Of a stretch of DNA of 64,000 nt, positions 12,167 through 23,800 are shown in pieces (the stretch's first letter is position 1; each line of letters starts with the position of its first letter). The position numbers were made by a program, and so were the translations under genes. Where the stretch lies: the NCBI GenBank assembly GCA_016647705.1, contig CM028335.1:13289905-13353904 (forward strand), read 5' to 3'. Under the pieces are notes generated by a model. That model searched no databases. It was not told the origin of the DNA and saw only the letters and a program-made list of their open reading frames with translations. This stretch comes from Eucommia ulmoides. Its lineage: Eukaryota > Streptophyta > Magnoliopsida > Garryales > Eucommiaceae.

Positions 12167-12179
12167 TGTAATTAGGGGA

Positions 12180-12340
12180 GAAATTTGGGCGGGTGGGTTG
12201 GAGATAGCCCATTTTTTTCCCCGACCCGATCGACTATTTGAACCGAGACCCTCGACTGCCCCGATCCGATACCCCCAACCATTTTTTTGGGTTCGGGTGA
12301 TCGGGTTACGGTCGAGTGTTAGGCGGGTTTTGGCTTCTTT
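12180..12340. repeat. Left subterminal GGGT/CCCGA repeats of the hAT
   Basis: A GC-rich block in AT-rich surroundings, with GGGCGGGTGGGTTGG, CCCGACCCGATCGAC, CCCGATCCGATACC and GGGTTCGGGTGATCGGGT. The right end has the matching block at 18725-18895. Short repeated motifs just inside the termini are the usual transposase-binding sites of hAT elements. Confidence 0.65.
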
Positions 12341-12968
12341 TTTTTTTTTTTTTTTTTTTAAAATCCATCACAATGCTGCAGTTAAGTTTTTTGGGCTTAT
12401 TTTTTGTCCTATTTTTGTTTTTTGGATTGTTTTTTGGAGCTGTTTAACTTAGAGGTGTTACAAACTTGAAATTTACCTACAAATTTATAATTAAAACACA
12501 ATAATTACTTCAAAAATTACAAATAATAATAATAAAAAAATAAAAAAAATAAAAAAGCAAAATAACAAACTAAGAACACCATAAGTCCATAATCAAATCA
12601 ATAACAAATTAGGCCAATAACAAGAAGAAACTAAAAACACCACAATAAGAATACTAATTACCAAACCACAGGAAAAATAGCAAATTCTAAACTTCAACAA
12701 TCACCACCAACAAGAAGAAACTAAAAACACCACAACAACAATACTAAATTACTAATTACCAAACCAAAGCGAAAATAGCAAATTATAAACTTCAACAACC
12801 ATCACCAACAAAAAGAAACTAAGAACATTGGAAGTCTGAAACAATAATACCAATAAACAAACCAAAGTAAAAATAGCAAATTCTAAACTTCAACAATCAC
12901 CGACTCATCAATGTTGTCATCATCCGTAATCCCTACAACATAAATTGAGAGGATTATTAATAATTAGA
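12341..12968. other. Non-coding left arm of the hAT
   Basis: AT-rich sequence with a three-fold direct repeat of about 90-110 bp at 12590-12900. Shared words are AACAAGAAGAAACTAAAAAC, ACCAAACCA, and AAATAGCAAATTCTAAACTT followed by CAACAATCACC. No protein-like ORF beyond the chimeric frame running in from the protease. Confidence 0.6.
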
Positions 12969-13597
12969 TAAACTGTCACAACCCGTCCCGGACACCCATC
13001 ATCCCGGGACTGGCGTGACTACAACATGACATCACCAAAATTCCAAATAACCTAATATAAATGATAATATACACCCACTGTATAATACATACATCTATTA
13101 TGGGGGGTATACCCGACCCGAAGTTTTTATAACTAAAAGTATTCATCCCTGAACCTTCTTAGGTTCGCCTTTGACAGCTTCTCTCAATCGTCCACATGAC
13201 TCCATCACATAGCTCTACCTAGTGCCAGTAGGGGACCGACTCCTAACTGTTGCATCTGCGAGTGTACTGCCTTCTTAGTAAAATATTTTTTTTAAAATAT
13301 GAATACGTTCTAAATATTTCCACAATTTAGTATGGATCAAGCACAGGTATATAAGCAATGAAAATAAAGCGATATAGATAAGTTCCATCCAAATCCATCT
13401 AGTATAAAATCATACCAATCATCATAATAAATAATATCAAATCAACCAATATACGTAAAACACCACATCTCAAGCACCAATCTCAAACACACACCTCCAA
13501 CACACACACTCTGGCCAGCCATAATGATCGTTTTAACTTCACGATCGGGAATTGCAACGGTACCGTAACATCCGTAGGAATGCCTTCCTACGAAATA

Positions 13598-13737
13598 TCC
13601 ACACCCCTTTTTGGGGAGAAATATAATCCACACCCCTTACGGGGAGAAACATAATCTACACCCCTTACGGGGAGAAACAGAATGCATACCCCTTACGGGG
13701 AGAAACAGAATCCACACCCCTTACGGGGAGAAACAAC
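13598..13737 (+). repeat. Five-copy ~28-bp repeat with hairpin core inside the solo LTR
   Basis: Units of the form CACACCCCTTACGGGGAGAA followed by ACAGAATC, five copies, the first diverged (CCCCTTTTTGGGG). Each contains CCCCTTACGGGG, an imperfect hairpin. There are no unique spacers, so this is not a CRISPR array. Confidence 0.85.
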
Positions 13738-15720
13738 TATGGTATCGTCAAAATCAAATACATCATCATCAAATCACAACTCAATAAATATCGTCTACTC
13801 AACATCATCAAATTACCACGTCTATTTCTTTTCCTCAACACCAACATTTAAATCCAAAAATCATATTCCATACCTTCTTTTAAAGAAAACATCTAATTTT
13901 ATCACAATCACTTTTCCCCCCTTTTATTTATAGAAAACCCGGCATTTTTAGAAAAACAAATATTTTCTATTCTCCTTTAGAAAAACACCGTCTGATTTTA
14001 CCGAAACCAACAAAAATTTATTTTCAACTTCTTTCCGAAAACCATCGAAATCTTTCGAAAAATCTATTTTACCAACTCACTCAAATACTGCTTGATCCAT
14101 ATCATTTATAAATTCATACAGTTTAAATAATCACATGTTTCATCATGTATATTCATAGAAAATAGTTTGGCAAGAAGACAGTACACTCACCTCGATATCC
14201 GTTTTGCAAAACTGACACTGACTGCACTCTATCTGGACGCCAGTGCCTGCGAACCTAATAGTAACAGAGTCTAAATTAATATCTTATCTAAAATATCCTA
14301 ATCATGCAATGCAGACCCTATATACCGAATTGTTACTAATTTTATGTACCACGTACTTAAAATTAATTAATCGTCACGAAATTATTATGATTTTAGGATT
14401 TGTAACACTAACTAAAATTTAATTTAACGAGAATTAATAATCGATTGAAGTTTCACCTGTTTACGAAACGTTTGGCGACCACGAGATGGGTTTTGGATTT
14501 TTCTGGGGTGGTTTCTGCAATTTTCCCTCTTTTTTTTTTTTTTTCCTTTCTTTTTCTTTCTTTTTTTTCGTCCTGGTTGCGCCTACTATTTCTGTTTGCG
14601 ATCTCGATGACCGTCGTCGAAGAACTCTCCGCCCCATCAACTCCTCTCTCTCCGTCAACCTTCACCGTGGGCGATCAACACACACACCCGCAACAGCAGA
14701 GCAGAACACACACACATACACGCATACTATCGGATGAACAGGACACACACACACAGACTCGCCGGATGAACAGGACACACACATACACTCGCCGAAGGGA
14801 CAACAACGATTACACACACATGCGCACACCAGCTGAACAACGAACACATACACAACGACCGATCGACGACGATTACCTACCACCGGAACAATCGACCACT
14901 CCGCCGCCGACGATACACACATACACTGTCTCGCTGTCAACGACCTCCCACCCACAACCGTCGAACGAATAACTAAAGACATACCCACACCCAGACTGGA
15001 CTGAACGGACGAACCACGCCATGCCCGACCATATAACCGACGTCACCGTCGACGAACAACGACGCCTTCTCTCCCTCTCCCATTTTCTTTTATTTTTCTC
15101 TGATTTCCTTCTGTTTTTTTTTTTTAGGCTCTCGATCCTTCTTACATGAGTGAATTGCTTATATATGCATGAATTTGGTGGTTGCATTTGATCCTAGTTT
15201 GCCACGTCAAAACCCCCTTCCGGTTCTCTGCGTTTCTAGCTCCCATCGGCTGTCCCTGTGTGTATATACATAATCTATTATTTACATTAACCACTCCCTG
15301 TGTGTATATATATAATCTCCTATTTACATTAACCACCCCTATTTCCTTTAAGTTTTTTATTTGAATCCCCATCCAAGTTTTTAATTTTTCTTAGAATCAT
15401 AAATTTACCCCTTTATTTCAAATTAAAAATAACTCATCCTACCCCATTTTTTCTAAATGTTAAAATGTGGCTAATAAATATACATGCGCGGAAGTTAGGG
15501 TCTTAAGGGCTCGATCCTCATCTCCACCACTTCTTTTTCTATAATTATAGTATGTATATATAATTGCACTTAAACCCCCTTCATTTTAGTTAAGTTTATG
15601 AATTAAAACAAAATTTATTTTAATGTTTTTGATTTCAAATTACATCTTTGATTTCAAAATCCTCCCTGCTATTTTCGACATATTATAAAAATGCAACAAA
15701 AACTATTTGTCTTTAAGAAA
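13738..15720. other. Body of the solo LTR, including microsatellite and polypyrimidine stretches
   Basis: Contains T-rich runs at about 14520-14570 and 15085-15125, and many ACACAC words at 14680-14960. A direct repeat of about 55 bp lies at 15255-15345 (CCCTGTGTGTATATA with TTTACATTAACCAC). ORFs of up to 175 codons on both strands are His/Thr- or Lys/Arg-rich products of these repeats, with no recognisable domain. No gene seen. Confidence 0.6.
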
Positions 15721-15795
15721 TCGGGGTCTTACATAAACAAAAATAAATAGAAATTAAAATAATTTGAAAATACCTGAAGTGAGATTCTCGAATAC

Positions 15796-17827
15796 TTAAA
15801 CATCATTCATTGCTTCCCTAAGGCTAATTTCATTCGCCGAAGAACGAAGCCAATCTTGAGCACAAATAAGAGCCTCTACCGTTTTTGGTGCCAAAGAACT
15901 CGGGAAAAGATCTAGTATGCGACCCCCTGTGCTAAATGCCGATTCTGAGGCAATGGTGGACACGGGAATTGCAAGAACATGCCGTACAAGAATAGAAATA
16001 ATACGATATCTAGGGCATTCAATTTTCACCAAACTAATACAACAAACCTTTCTACATTTTCTTCCACCCTCTCCACAAGATACCAGTCTACCTCACTTTG
16101 GTTTTCTTGTGTGCCTAACCTCTCCAAGTGTTTCTTATACCCCAAAAACCTCATTGCCTTTCGATCCATCGGGCCACTACTAGATACATCGTGTTCCAAT
16201 GGTTGACTTGATTTTGGATTGTTAGAAGTACCCCCATTATGAAGCGTGAAATATGAATTATATAAACGGAAAAGAACGGATTTCACCTTGTTAGTCATCT
16301 CATTAGCTTTCACAAAGTCAAGTAATGATCCAAAACAATATTCAACATAACTCAACTTGAAACGAGGATAAAAAACCAACCCGACAAATAACAATGGATT
16401 CATCTTCTCAAATTTCTCCCAATACTTATTAAATTTAGTTTTCATGTTTTGCGCCGCTAAGCTCAAGTAAGGTGCACCCCTATTACATTCTTCCTCAATT
16501 GTGTCTTGGATTTGAACATATTCCGAAAAAAAATCATTGCAAGTTACATGTCTAGAGCCCGACAAACGAACGGTAGCGTCATAGAAACTTTTAAGAAATT
16601 TGGTGAATAACCGAACCTTATCCCAATCCTCCCCTAGGGGAGGCCCAAAAGGTGTTCTCTTCGATATCTTACTAATATCTTCATCTCTCTCATTATCATC
16701 TTCTTCTGTGATACTAGGAATAAAATTGGTATCTTTTTCTTCCAATCGGCTAAATGTTTTTTGGAGTTTTTTCGCTCTCTCTAACATCAAGTATGTATAG
16801 TTCCACCTTGTAGGCACATCTAAACATACATGCGCTTTACACTCAATCTTTTCTATCTCCGAGCATAGATTAAAATTGTGAATTCTTTATGGAGAAGACC
16901 TCACATAACAAATGATATTTCTTACCTTCACAATGGATTCATTCACTTCCTTCAAACCATCACGAACAATAAGATTCAAAATATGAGCACAACATCTCAC
17001 GTGCAAGGACTCATGCTCTAAAATTGTACCAACTCTATCCTTAGTTTTTCTTTCCAAGTATTGAATTACACCATTATTCGAACTAGCATTATCAACGGTT
17101 ACTGTGAGAATATTGTCTATCCCCTAATTAAGCAAACACATCTGAATAATTTTACCGAGTACCTCACCTTTGTGACTTTTCACTATGCAAAAGTTAAGAT
17201 TTCTCTTATGCATATTCCATTCACTATCAATGAAATGTGTCGTGAGACACATGTAATTTAAATTTTGGATCGAAGTTCATGTGTCTGTAGTGAGACAAAC
17301 TCTTTGACCTCGAAGGGCATTTTTCAACTTCTTTATCTCTCTCGAATAAACCTCAAAACAATTTTTAGCAATTGTAATACGAGCCAGAATTTTGGTCCCT
17401 TTAGGACAAACAACATGCATAAACCTACGAAACCCCTTACCCTCAACATGACGGAAAGGCAACTCGTCTAAATTTTACTGCCATCAAACTCCTAATAGAA
17501 CTTTCTACTATCAATTCATCTTTTGGTTTAAAACCTAATGTGGTTTGAGATGAGTCTCGTATAGTAGCCTGATATTCCTTACATTTAAACTCCAAATGAT
17601 ACTTTATTGACCCTGTTCCATGCCTTTCGGTATGACATTGATATGTGACTGAACAATGCTTACAAGCTACTTTTTGTTTTTTGGGGTCAGTCTCAAGTGG
17701 GTTTACGACAGTGAAATGGTCCCAAACAAAAGACCGTTTCTTGCCATTTAGGATCGCTGGGTGCAGGTGGTGGCTTTTCAGTAGTAGTATCTTTCGCATG
17801 CGCTTTATCATGCTCACTCTCAGCCAT
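15796..17827 (-). pseudogene. hAT transposase (RICESLEEPER-like), inactivated by frameshifts and stops
   Basis: Read from ATG at 17827 (MAESEHDKAHAKD...) to a stop at 15796. A one-base insertion near 17760 shifts the frame before NGKKRSFVWDHF. The BED zinc finger follows (KVACKHC, then H and C, about 17700-17590). The segment LPFRHVEGKGFRRFM (17462-17420), the DDE-like catalytic block ending LTTDTW (17280), and VTVDNASSN with a second Asp (about 17090) come next. The long open part 16817-16026 starts in PTRWNYTYLMLERA. The C-terminal dimerisation domain (15796-16032) contains PVSTIASESAFSTGGRIL and LAPKTVEALICAQDWL. Several stops lie between 17440 and 16820, and a one-base loss is evident near 16030. 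The family acts in the nucleus, binding subterminal repeats and cutting at the TIRs. Confidence 0.92.
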
Positions 17828-18724
17828 TTAACGATCTAACAAAAAAGTAAGTATATAAAAAATAATTCTGGAATTGTTTCTTTCTTTGTTTTTTATTTTC
17901 TAGTATGTTTATTGTTTGATACTCTGATAAATATGCTGAAATTAAAAAGGAAAAATACTCATTTACAACCATTCAACCGACAATGCATAAACACAGAATA
18001 ACATAATAAATTTGATAAGAAAATAACAAAAGTTAACAAAAAAAATAACAAAATAAATGCATAACACAGAATAACAGAATAATTTTTTTTTTTGATAAGA
18101 AAATAATAGAAAATGAAACTTACCTCAAATAAACAAACAATGTTTTCCAATGCATAAGTTGTTCAACCATAGAGGGACAAGTGATAGATAATCGAACAAA
18201 CAATGCATAAACCATTCATCTCAGACATAGAATCAAACAAACAATACATAAACAATACATAAACCGTTCAACCAACAATGCACAAACAGAGAATGGACAC
18301 CACACTTGAACAAAAAATTAAATCAGGCCTAAACTAGACCTAAACAAAAAATTAAATCTAAACAAAATCAGATCTAGACAGAAAACAAAATCAGACCTAA
18401 ACTAACAGTTATAAAGAATTAAACAAACAAAAAATAAAAATCCTAACTAGAAACTTATAGAACCGGAGCAAAGATTGAAGTGAGCTTCTCTGTTGAGGTC
18501 TTGAGGAAGCGATCTTGGCTGTGGAAAAAGAGATTGAGGGAGAGAACAGAGAATGAAGTCTCGGCCGTGGGGAGAACCAGAGTAAAAATTGAAGCGATGG
18601 CCATCGAGGGAGAGAATAGAAAACAGAGATGAGATCGAGCAGGTCGACGACGATTGAGGGAATGAGTTATCAAAATAGATTAAGGTTAAGGGGTGTATAT
18701 ATATAGGGGATATTTTGGTAATTT

Positions 18725-18895
18725 ACTAGCCATTCGGTCGGGTTCGGGCTATCGGGCGGGTAGAAGTAAGAATCCAACCGGGTTTATCCATATTTTTGGG
18801 TCGGGCAGGTTGAGTCTGAAACAAAAAAGTATATTATTTCCGACAGAAACTGAGTGGGTCGGGGTGGGGCGGTCAGTCGGGTCAGGTGGCCAGTT
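18725..18895. repeat. Right subterminal repeats of the hAT
   Basis: CGGTCGGGTTCGGGCTATCG, GGGTCGGGCAGGTTG, GGGTCGGGGTGGGGCGG and CAGTCGGGTCAGGTGG occur within 170 bases of the right terminus. They share the GGGTCGGG/GGGTTCGGG core with the left subterminal block. Confidence 0.65.
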
Positions 18896-18911
18896 TTTTA
18901 TTTCAACCCTA

Positions 18912-19328
18912 CCTGTAAAATCCCAAAAATTTATATTTCTGAAAATATTATTTTATATAAGTTTAATATTTTTGGGAGACGATTTTGTAAATTTATGATA
19001 TAAATATATACTTGATAATCTTTGGAGTTAAATGTTAAATTTATATTTTTGAAAATATTATTGTAATATCTTTGGATTGTTTTGTATATTATGCAAATTT
19101 GTAATAAATATTTGATAGTTTTGGGGAGATAAGTGTAATTATTGGATTTGATATGAATTATTTTATAATTATGGGGTGTTAAATATAATTTCTAAATTCT
19201 TAATAGTTAAGGAATCAACTTGTGGCCATAAAATTGAAGGGAAAAAGGCTTGACACGTGGCTCAACATAATAATAAAAAAATAAAAAAAAAAGTGTGATG
19301 AAAACAGGTGGTGAAAATATATTATATA
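18912..19328 (+). mobile_element. LTR segment between the hAT and the Helitron
   Basis: Begins TGTAAAATCCCAAAAATTTA at 18914, the true 5' start of the LTR interrupted by the hAT. The AT-rich content includes the repeated word AAATTTATATTTTTGAAAAT. No ORF with a recognised domain. Confidence 0.65.
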
Positions 19329-20324
19329 CTAGTGTATAACCCGTGCCTAAAGGCACGGATGAAAAAAAAAATCCTTAATAAATAACTTGCATATGAATTT
19401 TTCTTGAGGAACAGAAACAACAAACAAACGTGGCCACAAAAACCCAAAAAAAATAAAAATTTGGGAGAAAAAACACTAAATAATTGCCAGCACTGATGGA
19501 ATCTCAATTAGTTCTTAACAATTTACAGTTAAGTAATCATATAAAATTATTCAAGTGAAATTTTAAAAAAAAAAAATATTTGATGATGATTGAACTAAGC
19601 TCCTGATGAGCAGTGCGTTTGAATTTTCCAAATAGATCAAGAGTATCTATTAAAACATTCAAATTCCAATCTCATAATCTGAAAAATAGAAATTAAATTA
19701 AATTTTTTAGTAAAAAAATGGAGGCAAAACAATTCAACATTCCAAATCGAAATATGCATACAACATAAATAAAAATAAAAACAAACAAACCAAAATATAT
19801 ATGGGGATCTACACAAATCGCGTTAGCTTACATACCGAAATCGTCGGCAGCTTTGGATTGAATGATAATCGTTGCAGATAGAGGGATAAACTGACTCCAA
19901 TTATTGACGTTGGATTCTCGCCGGAGAAGATGGTGTAGGGAAGAAGAAAGAAATGGCGGAAGTGTAAAAAGTTTTAAAAAAATAAGGGATACATTTGTTA
20001 GAATTCAAACAGAAAATAAAATTATTAATGAAAATATTAAATACAAACAGAAAATAAAATAAAATAATAAAAATAAAAGATGACTTTTCTTAACCTACAA
20101 ATATAAGTAGATATAAGTTGGTATAATCGTAAATATTAAAATAGTGAGTTAATATTTTATTATTTTTTTATTATTATTATTATTTTGAAAATGATAAAAG
20201 CAACTAACCCACTAACTTTTTACTCTTGTCTCAAATTTGGTGTTTGATTAGGCATGAGGAGGTGACAGGGCCAGAGTTGCGACACCAGTTGCGTATAAGA
20301 GAGCAACGATCGGATCGATGCCTC

Positions 20325-20422
20325 TAACATACCTTCCGGGTTGCTCAGCCAAGATACGAGTCGAAGGTCCCCATGCGCGATTTCTATTGCTCGTAGATAT
20401 AAGATCATCACTGCCAACAAAT
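20325..20422 (-). pseudogene. Unidentified exon-like gene fragment in the Helitron
   Basis: On the minus strand an acceptor-like CCCAATTAG precedes GATTTGTTGGCAGTG, and a donor-like GGAAG/GTATGTTAG follows. One reading frame gives GFVGSDDLISTSNRNRAWG and PSTRILAEQPG, which looks protein-like. The other open frame gives LYLRAIEIAHGDLRLVSWL. I do not recognise the parent gene. Intact splice consensus on both sides suggests capture of genomic, unspliced DNA. Confidence 0.35.
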
Positions 20423-21214
20423 CCTAATTGGGAACATAATAATAATCATAAAATAGATATATATCATAACCACCAATAGATATATCAGTTTAATGTTCAA
20501 CAAAAATCAGTAGGTAATGCAAAGCATTTTTTTCAACATAAAATATGCATAATTTTTGTTAAATAAGCTATTGATCAAACATAAAAAATGTAGAGGGATA
20601 AAAATAAAAATAAAAATAAAAATAAAAATAGCCAAATGCATGAAATGTATGGAACAATTACACCAATCTTCAACCAAACTCCATTGTATATTTTCATGCT
20701 CAACTAAGAGACAAAATGATGCATATAAAACAAAAGTGATGAAAAGATTTGAAAGCTAGATAGATGATAAAAATAAAAAATAAAAAAAAATGGGAGAAAG
20801 GCAAGGAATTATCACTTACGAATAAAGGAAAGAGGAGGACCAAATTGAAATTATATAACCATTATTTTAAACAAATTATAACCATTCTTAAATGAATTTG
20901 GAACAAATCCAAGCTAACAGTATTCCATGATATGATGTCTATCTCTTGCATTGTGCTAAATAGGTTCAAAACATGGCTGTTTTAATTGGTTTGAAGGTCA
21001 TAAACACACTATGCATAACCAGTGGAAGCCCATAACCACACTGGAGTGCATAAAAAAATAGCCTCCATGGCTTGAAGGCCATAACTACATTGTGCGTAAC
21101 CAACAATAAGAAATGAGTGAATTATAGAATGTGAAAATGGAAGAATGGAAGGAGCAAATAGAAAGAGAAGAGAAAACTATCTATCATCAAGGGAAAGAAA
21201 TGTGGATAAAGTAC

Positions 21215-21372
21215 TTCTGCTTGAGTAGCATAATAAGGAGTAAATGCAGGAACAACATGCACTCGATATTGATCTTTCTCATCCCATACCATTAGGCGTT
21301 CATCAATCACCAATGCCATCTTTGGATGGAAATCTCTATCATGAAAAACATTGAATAAGGATTTTCTCAAGC
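21215..21372 (-). pseudogene. Captured exon of a CPL1/CPL2-like RNA polymerase II CTD phosphatase gene
   Basis: The minus strand encodes [20 protein letters not shown], then [14 protein letters not shown] and [17 protein letters not shown]. This matches the segment just after the FCP1-type catalytic domain of plant CPL1/CPL2 as I know it (K-M-A-L-V-I-D-D-R-L-x-V-W-D-E-K-D-Q). It is bounded by TTTTACAG/GC and GCAGAA/GTACTT, so both splice sites survive, and 158 nt is exon size. No other CPL exon was recognised nearby, so it cannot make the phosphatase. CPL proteins dephosphorylate the Pol II C-terminal domain in the nucleus. Confidence 0.72.
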
Positions 21373-22733
21373 CTGTAAAAGCAAATAGTATGAGAAATCA
21401 CATAAAAAGCGATATTTCCGTAAGACGACAATTGAGTTTTTTTTTTTGAAGGACACAAAGAAATAATTTAAAGAGGAAAAAAGCTAATCGAACATTCCAA
21501 ACGGAAATATGCACGCAACATAAACCAAAACAAACAAACCAAAATATATATGGAGAAAAGTAATTAAACCAAAATATGCATGCAACATAGCCATTCTCAG
21601 AAGCACTCACTTAAACTTGCTCAAAATGTTTTGATGAGTTTCACTAACTACTATAGTTGGGGACCTGTTTGTCCAGCTGAATTAAAACAACAATCGGTTG
21701 GAAAACTCAAAAATTACCTTTGCCGAATCACTCGATTGCATTCAACGTAATTTTTTAGAATCAATGTTCTTACCTTCAGGTTAATTTTGAAGCTTTGTGA
21801 CCATTCTTTGATACAAATGCAACCGCCTTTTTGGGAGGGACAACAACCTTTTTGGGAGGATCCACAGCTTTGAGAATAGGTTTCTTAACCAATTGGAAAA
21901 GAATTGAGAAATGGTCAGTTCCTGGTGAGTTCTTAGATTGACATCAAATATTCATTGAATGAAAAGGCATACACTCACTCTCTTATTTTTCGATTCACTG
22001 TCGTATGAGAAATCTTATTCGAATTCTGAACTGCTAGAAGACTTGGGAGGAGGCACAACTTTTGCAACCGATGTTTGAATAATGATCACTGGCCAATTGG
22101 AAAAAAAAAATTGGGAAAATTAAGAGAGACAATAGCGTACCTGAGAAATTTGGGACCCACAAATAGAAAAAATTTCTTCAATATCTGTGAAATTTGTTCT
22201 AAGAAATTAATTCAGTATGCAAATCAGAAACAACCAAACCAAATACAAATTTGAGATTGTTTTTAACCCAGATTTGAGATTGTTTTGAGTAGGAACCACA
22301 TATAAATTAATCACATAATCTTTTGCTTAATCATTATTAAATAAACACATAAATTACCCATTTAATATGAAAATGGTAGATCAATACTTGCTTTGGATTG
22401 GATTTGAGGAGAATTGCTAGCAAAAAATAATGAAACAGATGTAAAACCCAAGAACTAAATGTTTTTTTTAGGGTTTGAAGATTGAAGCATTATTATAAGA
22501 AGCATTCATGATTTTTCGAACATCATGATCAATTGATAATTAGTTGAAGGGCTTACCATATTTTTAGCGCCATGACATTTCAATTTAAGCATTCATGATT
22601 TTTTTTATATATGTAGGTTTAATTCGATCCGATGGTTGCCAATATCTAAATGTTTATCTCTTGATCTAACGACTCTCTTTATAAGTGAGTTATTTATTAC
22701 ATAGATATACATATTATAATAATACTAAGAAGA
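21373..22733. other. Remainder of the Helitron-like insertion
   Basis: Contains short repeated GCCTTTTTGGGAGG and CCTTTTTGGGAGGATCC words at 21830-21865 and other exon-like pyrimidine tracts on the minus strand. I could not name a gene here. The end region (22600-22733) is AT-rich. Confidence 0.4.
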
Positions 22734-23800
22734 TGAATAGTAATAAAGGGGTTGGATAGATCATCAACGGTTCTCTTTCTCTATATATATGCATATATTT
22801 TTTAAAAACTTAACAAAAGGTTGCAGTATCTAATTAAGGAGTAAATTTTGAACATTTTCTTTTGAGCGAGAAATATATTCTGGTTCAGATTTCGGCTTCG
22901 AATTCTAGGTAGAATTTCTAACTTTTTTAATATTTGTATTTAATCTCTCTTGATTATGTGATTCATGCGGAAGTTGTCGTTAAATTTTAACTGTTAATTT
23001 TCATGAAATATCAAGAGATATTATGTGAAAATTATGTGTGATACATGTTTATGTGTTTAGTTGTGAATTGATTAAATGCGCATATTAAAGGGGTCAAAAT
23101 TCTACTGAGCATTGACTCACAATCCCACAATTTTGATTGCAGGGTCAGGAAGAATGAAACAGTGACAAGAATTTTATTTGAACTTTTAATTTGTAAAATT
23201 TTTATTTATGTATTTATTATTTACCATTGTAAAATCAATTCGATAAATCGATAATTATAAGTATCGCCAATTAAAAAAATTCTTAGATTTAATTGCCTCT
23301 TTACCTACTGGCCGAAATTAGATCATCAAATAAAATATTTGATTTTTAGAATTATTTTATTGTCAACCTACTGGCCGAAATCAAGTTGCCTTGTTTCTAG
23401 TAAATTCACTAGAAATATAACTATAAATAACTATAATGATATTTATAGTTATAATTACTATATAACGATAGTTATAGTTATAATTACTATATAACTATAA
23501 AGATAGTAATATTACTATAACGGATAATTATAACCTCGCCTAATATAGGTATATAATATTTGTAGTTACGGATATTACACAATCTTAGGCAATACAAATA
23601 TACAGTACAGCCAGGTTATGGACGTTTGTTGTGATTGAAAATTCTGTCACGTGGCGATCCTGGGAAATTGGGTCATTATAGAGTGATATCAGAGTTAAAT
23701 TAATAGTAATACTAATTTATTTACAAATGGTAAAATATTTGGGGAATAATTCTCTATAGGAGAAATCAAGTGGTGACCTTGGGAAACCGTGGCCGTTACA
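22734..23800 (+). mobile_element. 3' portion of the interrupted LTR, drifted PBS and 3' LTR remnant
   Basis: Plus-strand LTR sequence resumes after the Helitron and runs to about 23681. The words GATTGCAGGGTCAGGAAGAA at 23139 and a set of 17-bp TATAGTTATAATTACTATA repeats at 23415-23520 lie within it. GTGATATCAGAGTT follows the LTR end as primer-binding-site remnant. A second LTR end of about 40-50 recognisable bases finishes at 23800. Confidence 0.6.

Larger units (their letters stand above)
12974..15733 (+). mobile_element. Solo LTR (2.76 kb) nested in the hAT, TSD TAAAC
   Basis: It begins TGTCACAACCCGTCCCGGAC and ends GGGGTCTTACA, with the 5-bp duplication TAAAC on both sides (12969-12973 and 15734-15738). 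No gag, protease, RT or integrase homology lies between, so it is a solo LTR left by recombination rather than a full element. The TGTCACAACCCGTCCCGGAC start resembles LTRs of plant Ty3/gypsy chromoviruses. It contains a short tandem array (13598-13737) and a CA-rich low-complexity stretch (14680-14960) that creates spurious ORFs. It sits about 60 bp past the transposase stop codon. Confidence 0.88.
12173..18911 (-). mobile_element. hAT-superfamily DNA transposon (6.7 kb) with TIRs and 8-bp target duplication
   Basis: The termini are TAGGGGAGAAAT at 12173 and the reverse complement of TAGGGTTGAAAT ending at 18911. They are flanked by CCTGTAAT (12165-12172) and CCTGTAAA (18912-18919), an 8-bp target duplication with one mismatch. 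The duplicated octamer straddles the junction between gypsy DNA (CC) and the host LTR start (TGTAAA), so the hAT came after the LTR element. It encodes a RICESLEEPER/DAYSLEEPER-type transposase on the minus strand and carries a solo LTR at 12974-15733. Without that LTR it is about 4 kb, normal for the family. Confidence 0.92.
19329..22733 (-). mobile_element. Probable non-autonomous Helitron (3.4 kb) carrying host gene fragments
   Basis: On the minus strand the right-hand end would start TCTTCTTAGTATTATTATAA after an A (22734), as Helitron 5' ends do. The 3' end, at the left, reads CCGTGCCTTTAGGCACGG, a perfect 7-bp-stem hairpin, then GTTATACACTAG followed by T. A hairpin about 10-12 bases before CTAG/T is the hallmark of Helitron 3' termini. 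The 3' end is well supported; the 5' end is a best guess. No Rep/helicase gene is present. An exon-like piece of a CPL1-type phosphatase gene (21215-21372) and another spliced-gene-like exon (about 20325-20422) lie inside. Confidence 0.62.
12167..23800 (+). mobile_element. LTR element inserted in the B(+) protease; a 5' LTR plus a truncated 3' LTR end
   Basis: Flanked by CGACC at 12162-12166 and 23801-23805. The LTR begins TGTAA(T), resumes at 18914 as TGTAAAATCCCAAAAATTTA, and has ends GGGTCATTATA (about 23681) and GGCCGTTACA (23800). Just after 23681 comes GAGTGATATCAGAGTT, a drifted methionine-tRNA primer-binding site (TGGTATCAGAGC type). The stretches CACGTGGCGATCCTGGGAAA (about 23648) and CAAGTGGTGACCTTGGGAAA (about 23769) are homologous LTR ends about 120 bp apart. 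The internal region and most of the 3' LTR have thus been deleted. After subtracting the hAT and Helitron, the 5' LTR is about 1.37 kb. Confidence 0.75.

Noticed and set aside
13598..13737. Regular ~28-bp repeats with hairpins, CRISPR-like at first sight
   Set aside because: Units are contiguous with no unique spacers, and the locus is a plant LTR.
14445..14988. ORFs up to 175 codons on both strands with His/Thr or Lys/Arg repeats
   Set aside because: Product of a CA-rich and pyrimidine-rich stretch within a solo LTR; no domain.
12974..15733. A full-length LTR retrotransposon with two LTRs inside the hAT
   Set aside because: No internal coding domains, PBS or second LTR copy were found; a single long LTR with a TAAAC duplication fits better.
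23085..23180. Possible primer-binding site or gene start near GCAGGGTCAGGAAGAATGA
   Set aside because: It is internal LTR sequence; the LTR end and PBS remnant are clearly located near 23681.
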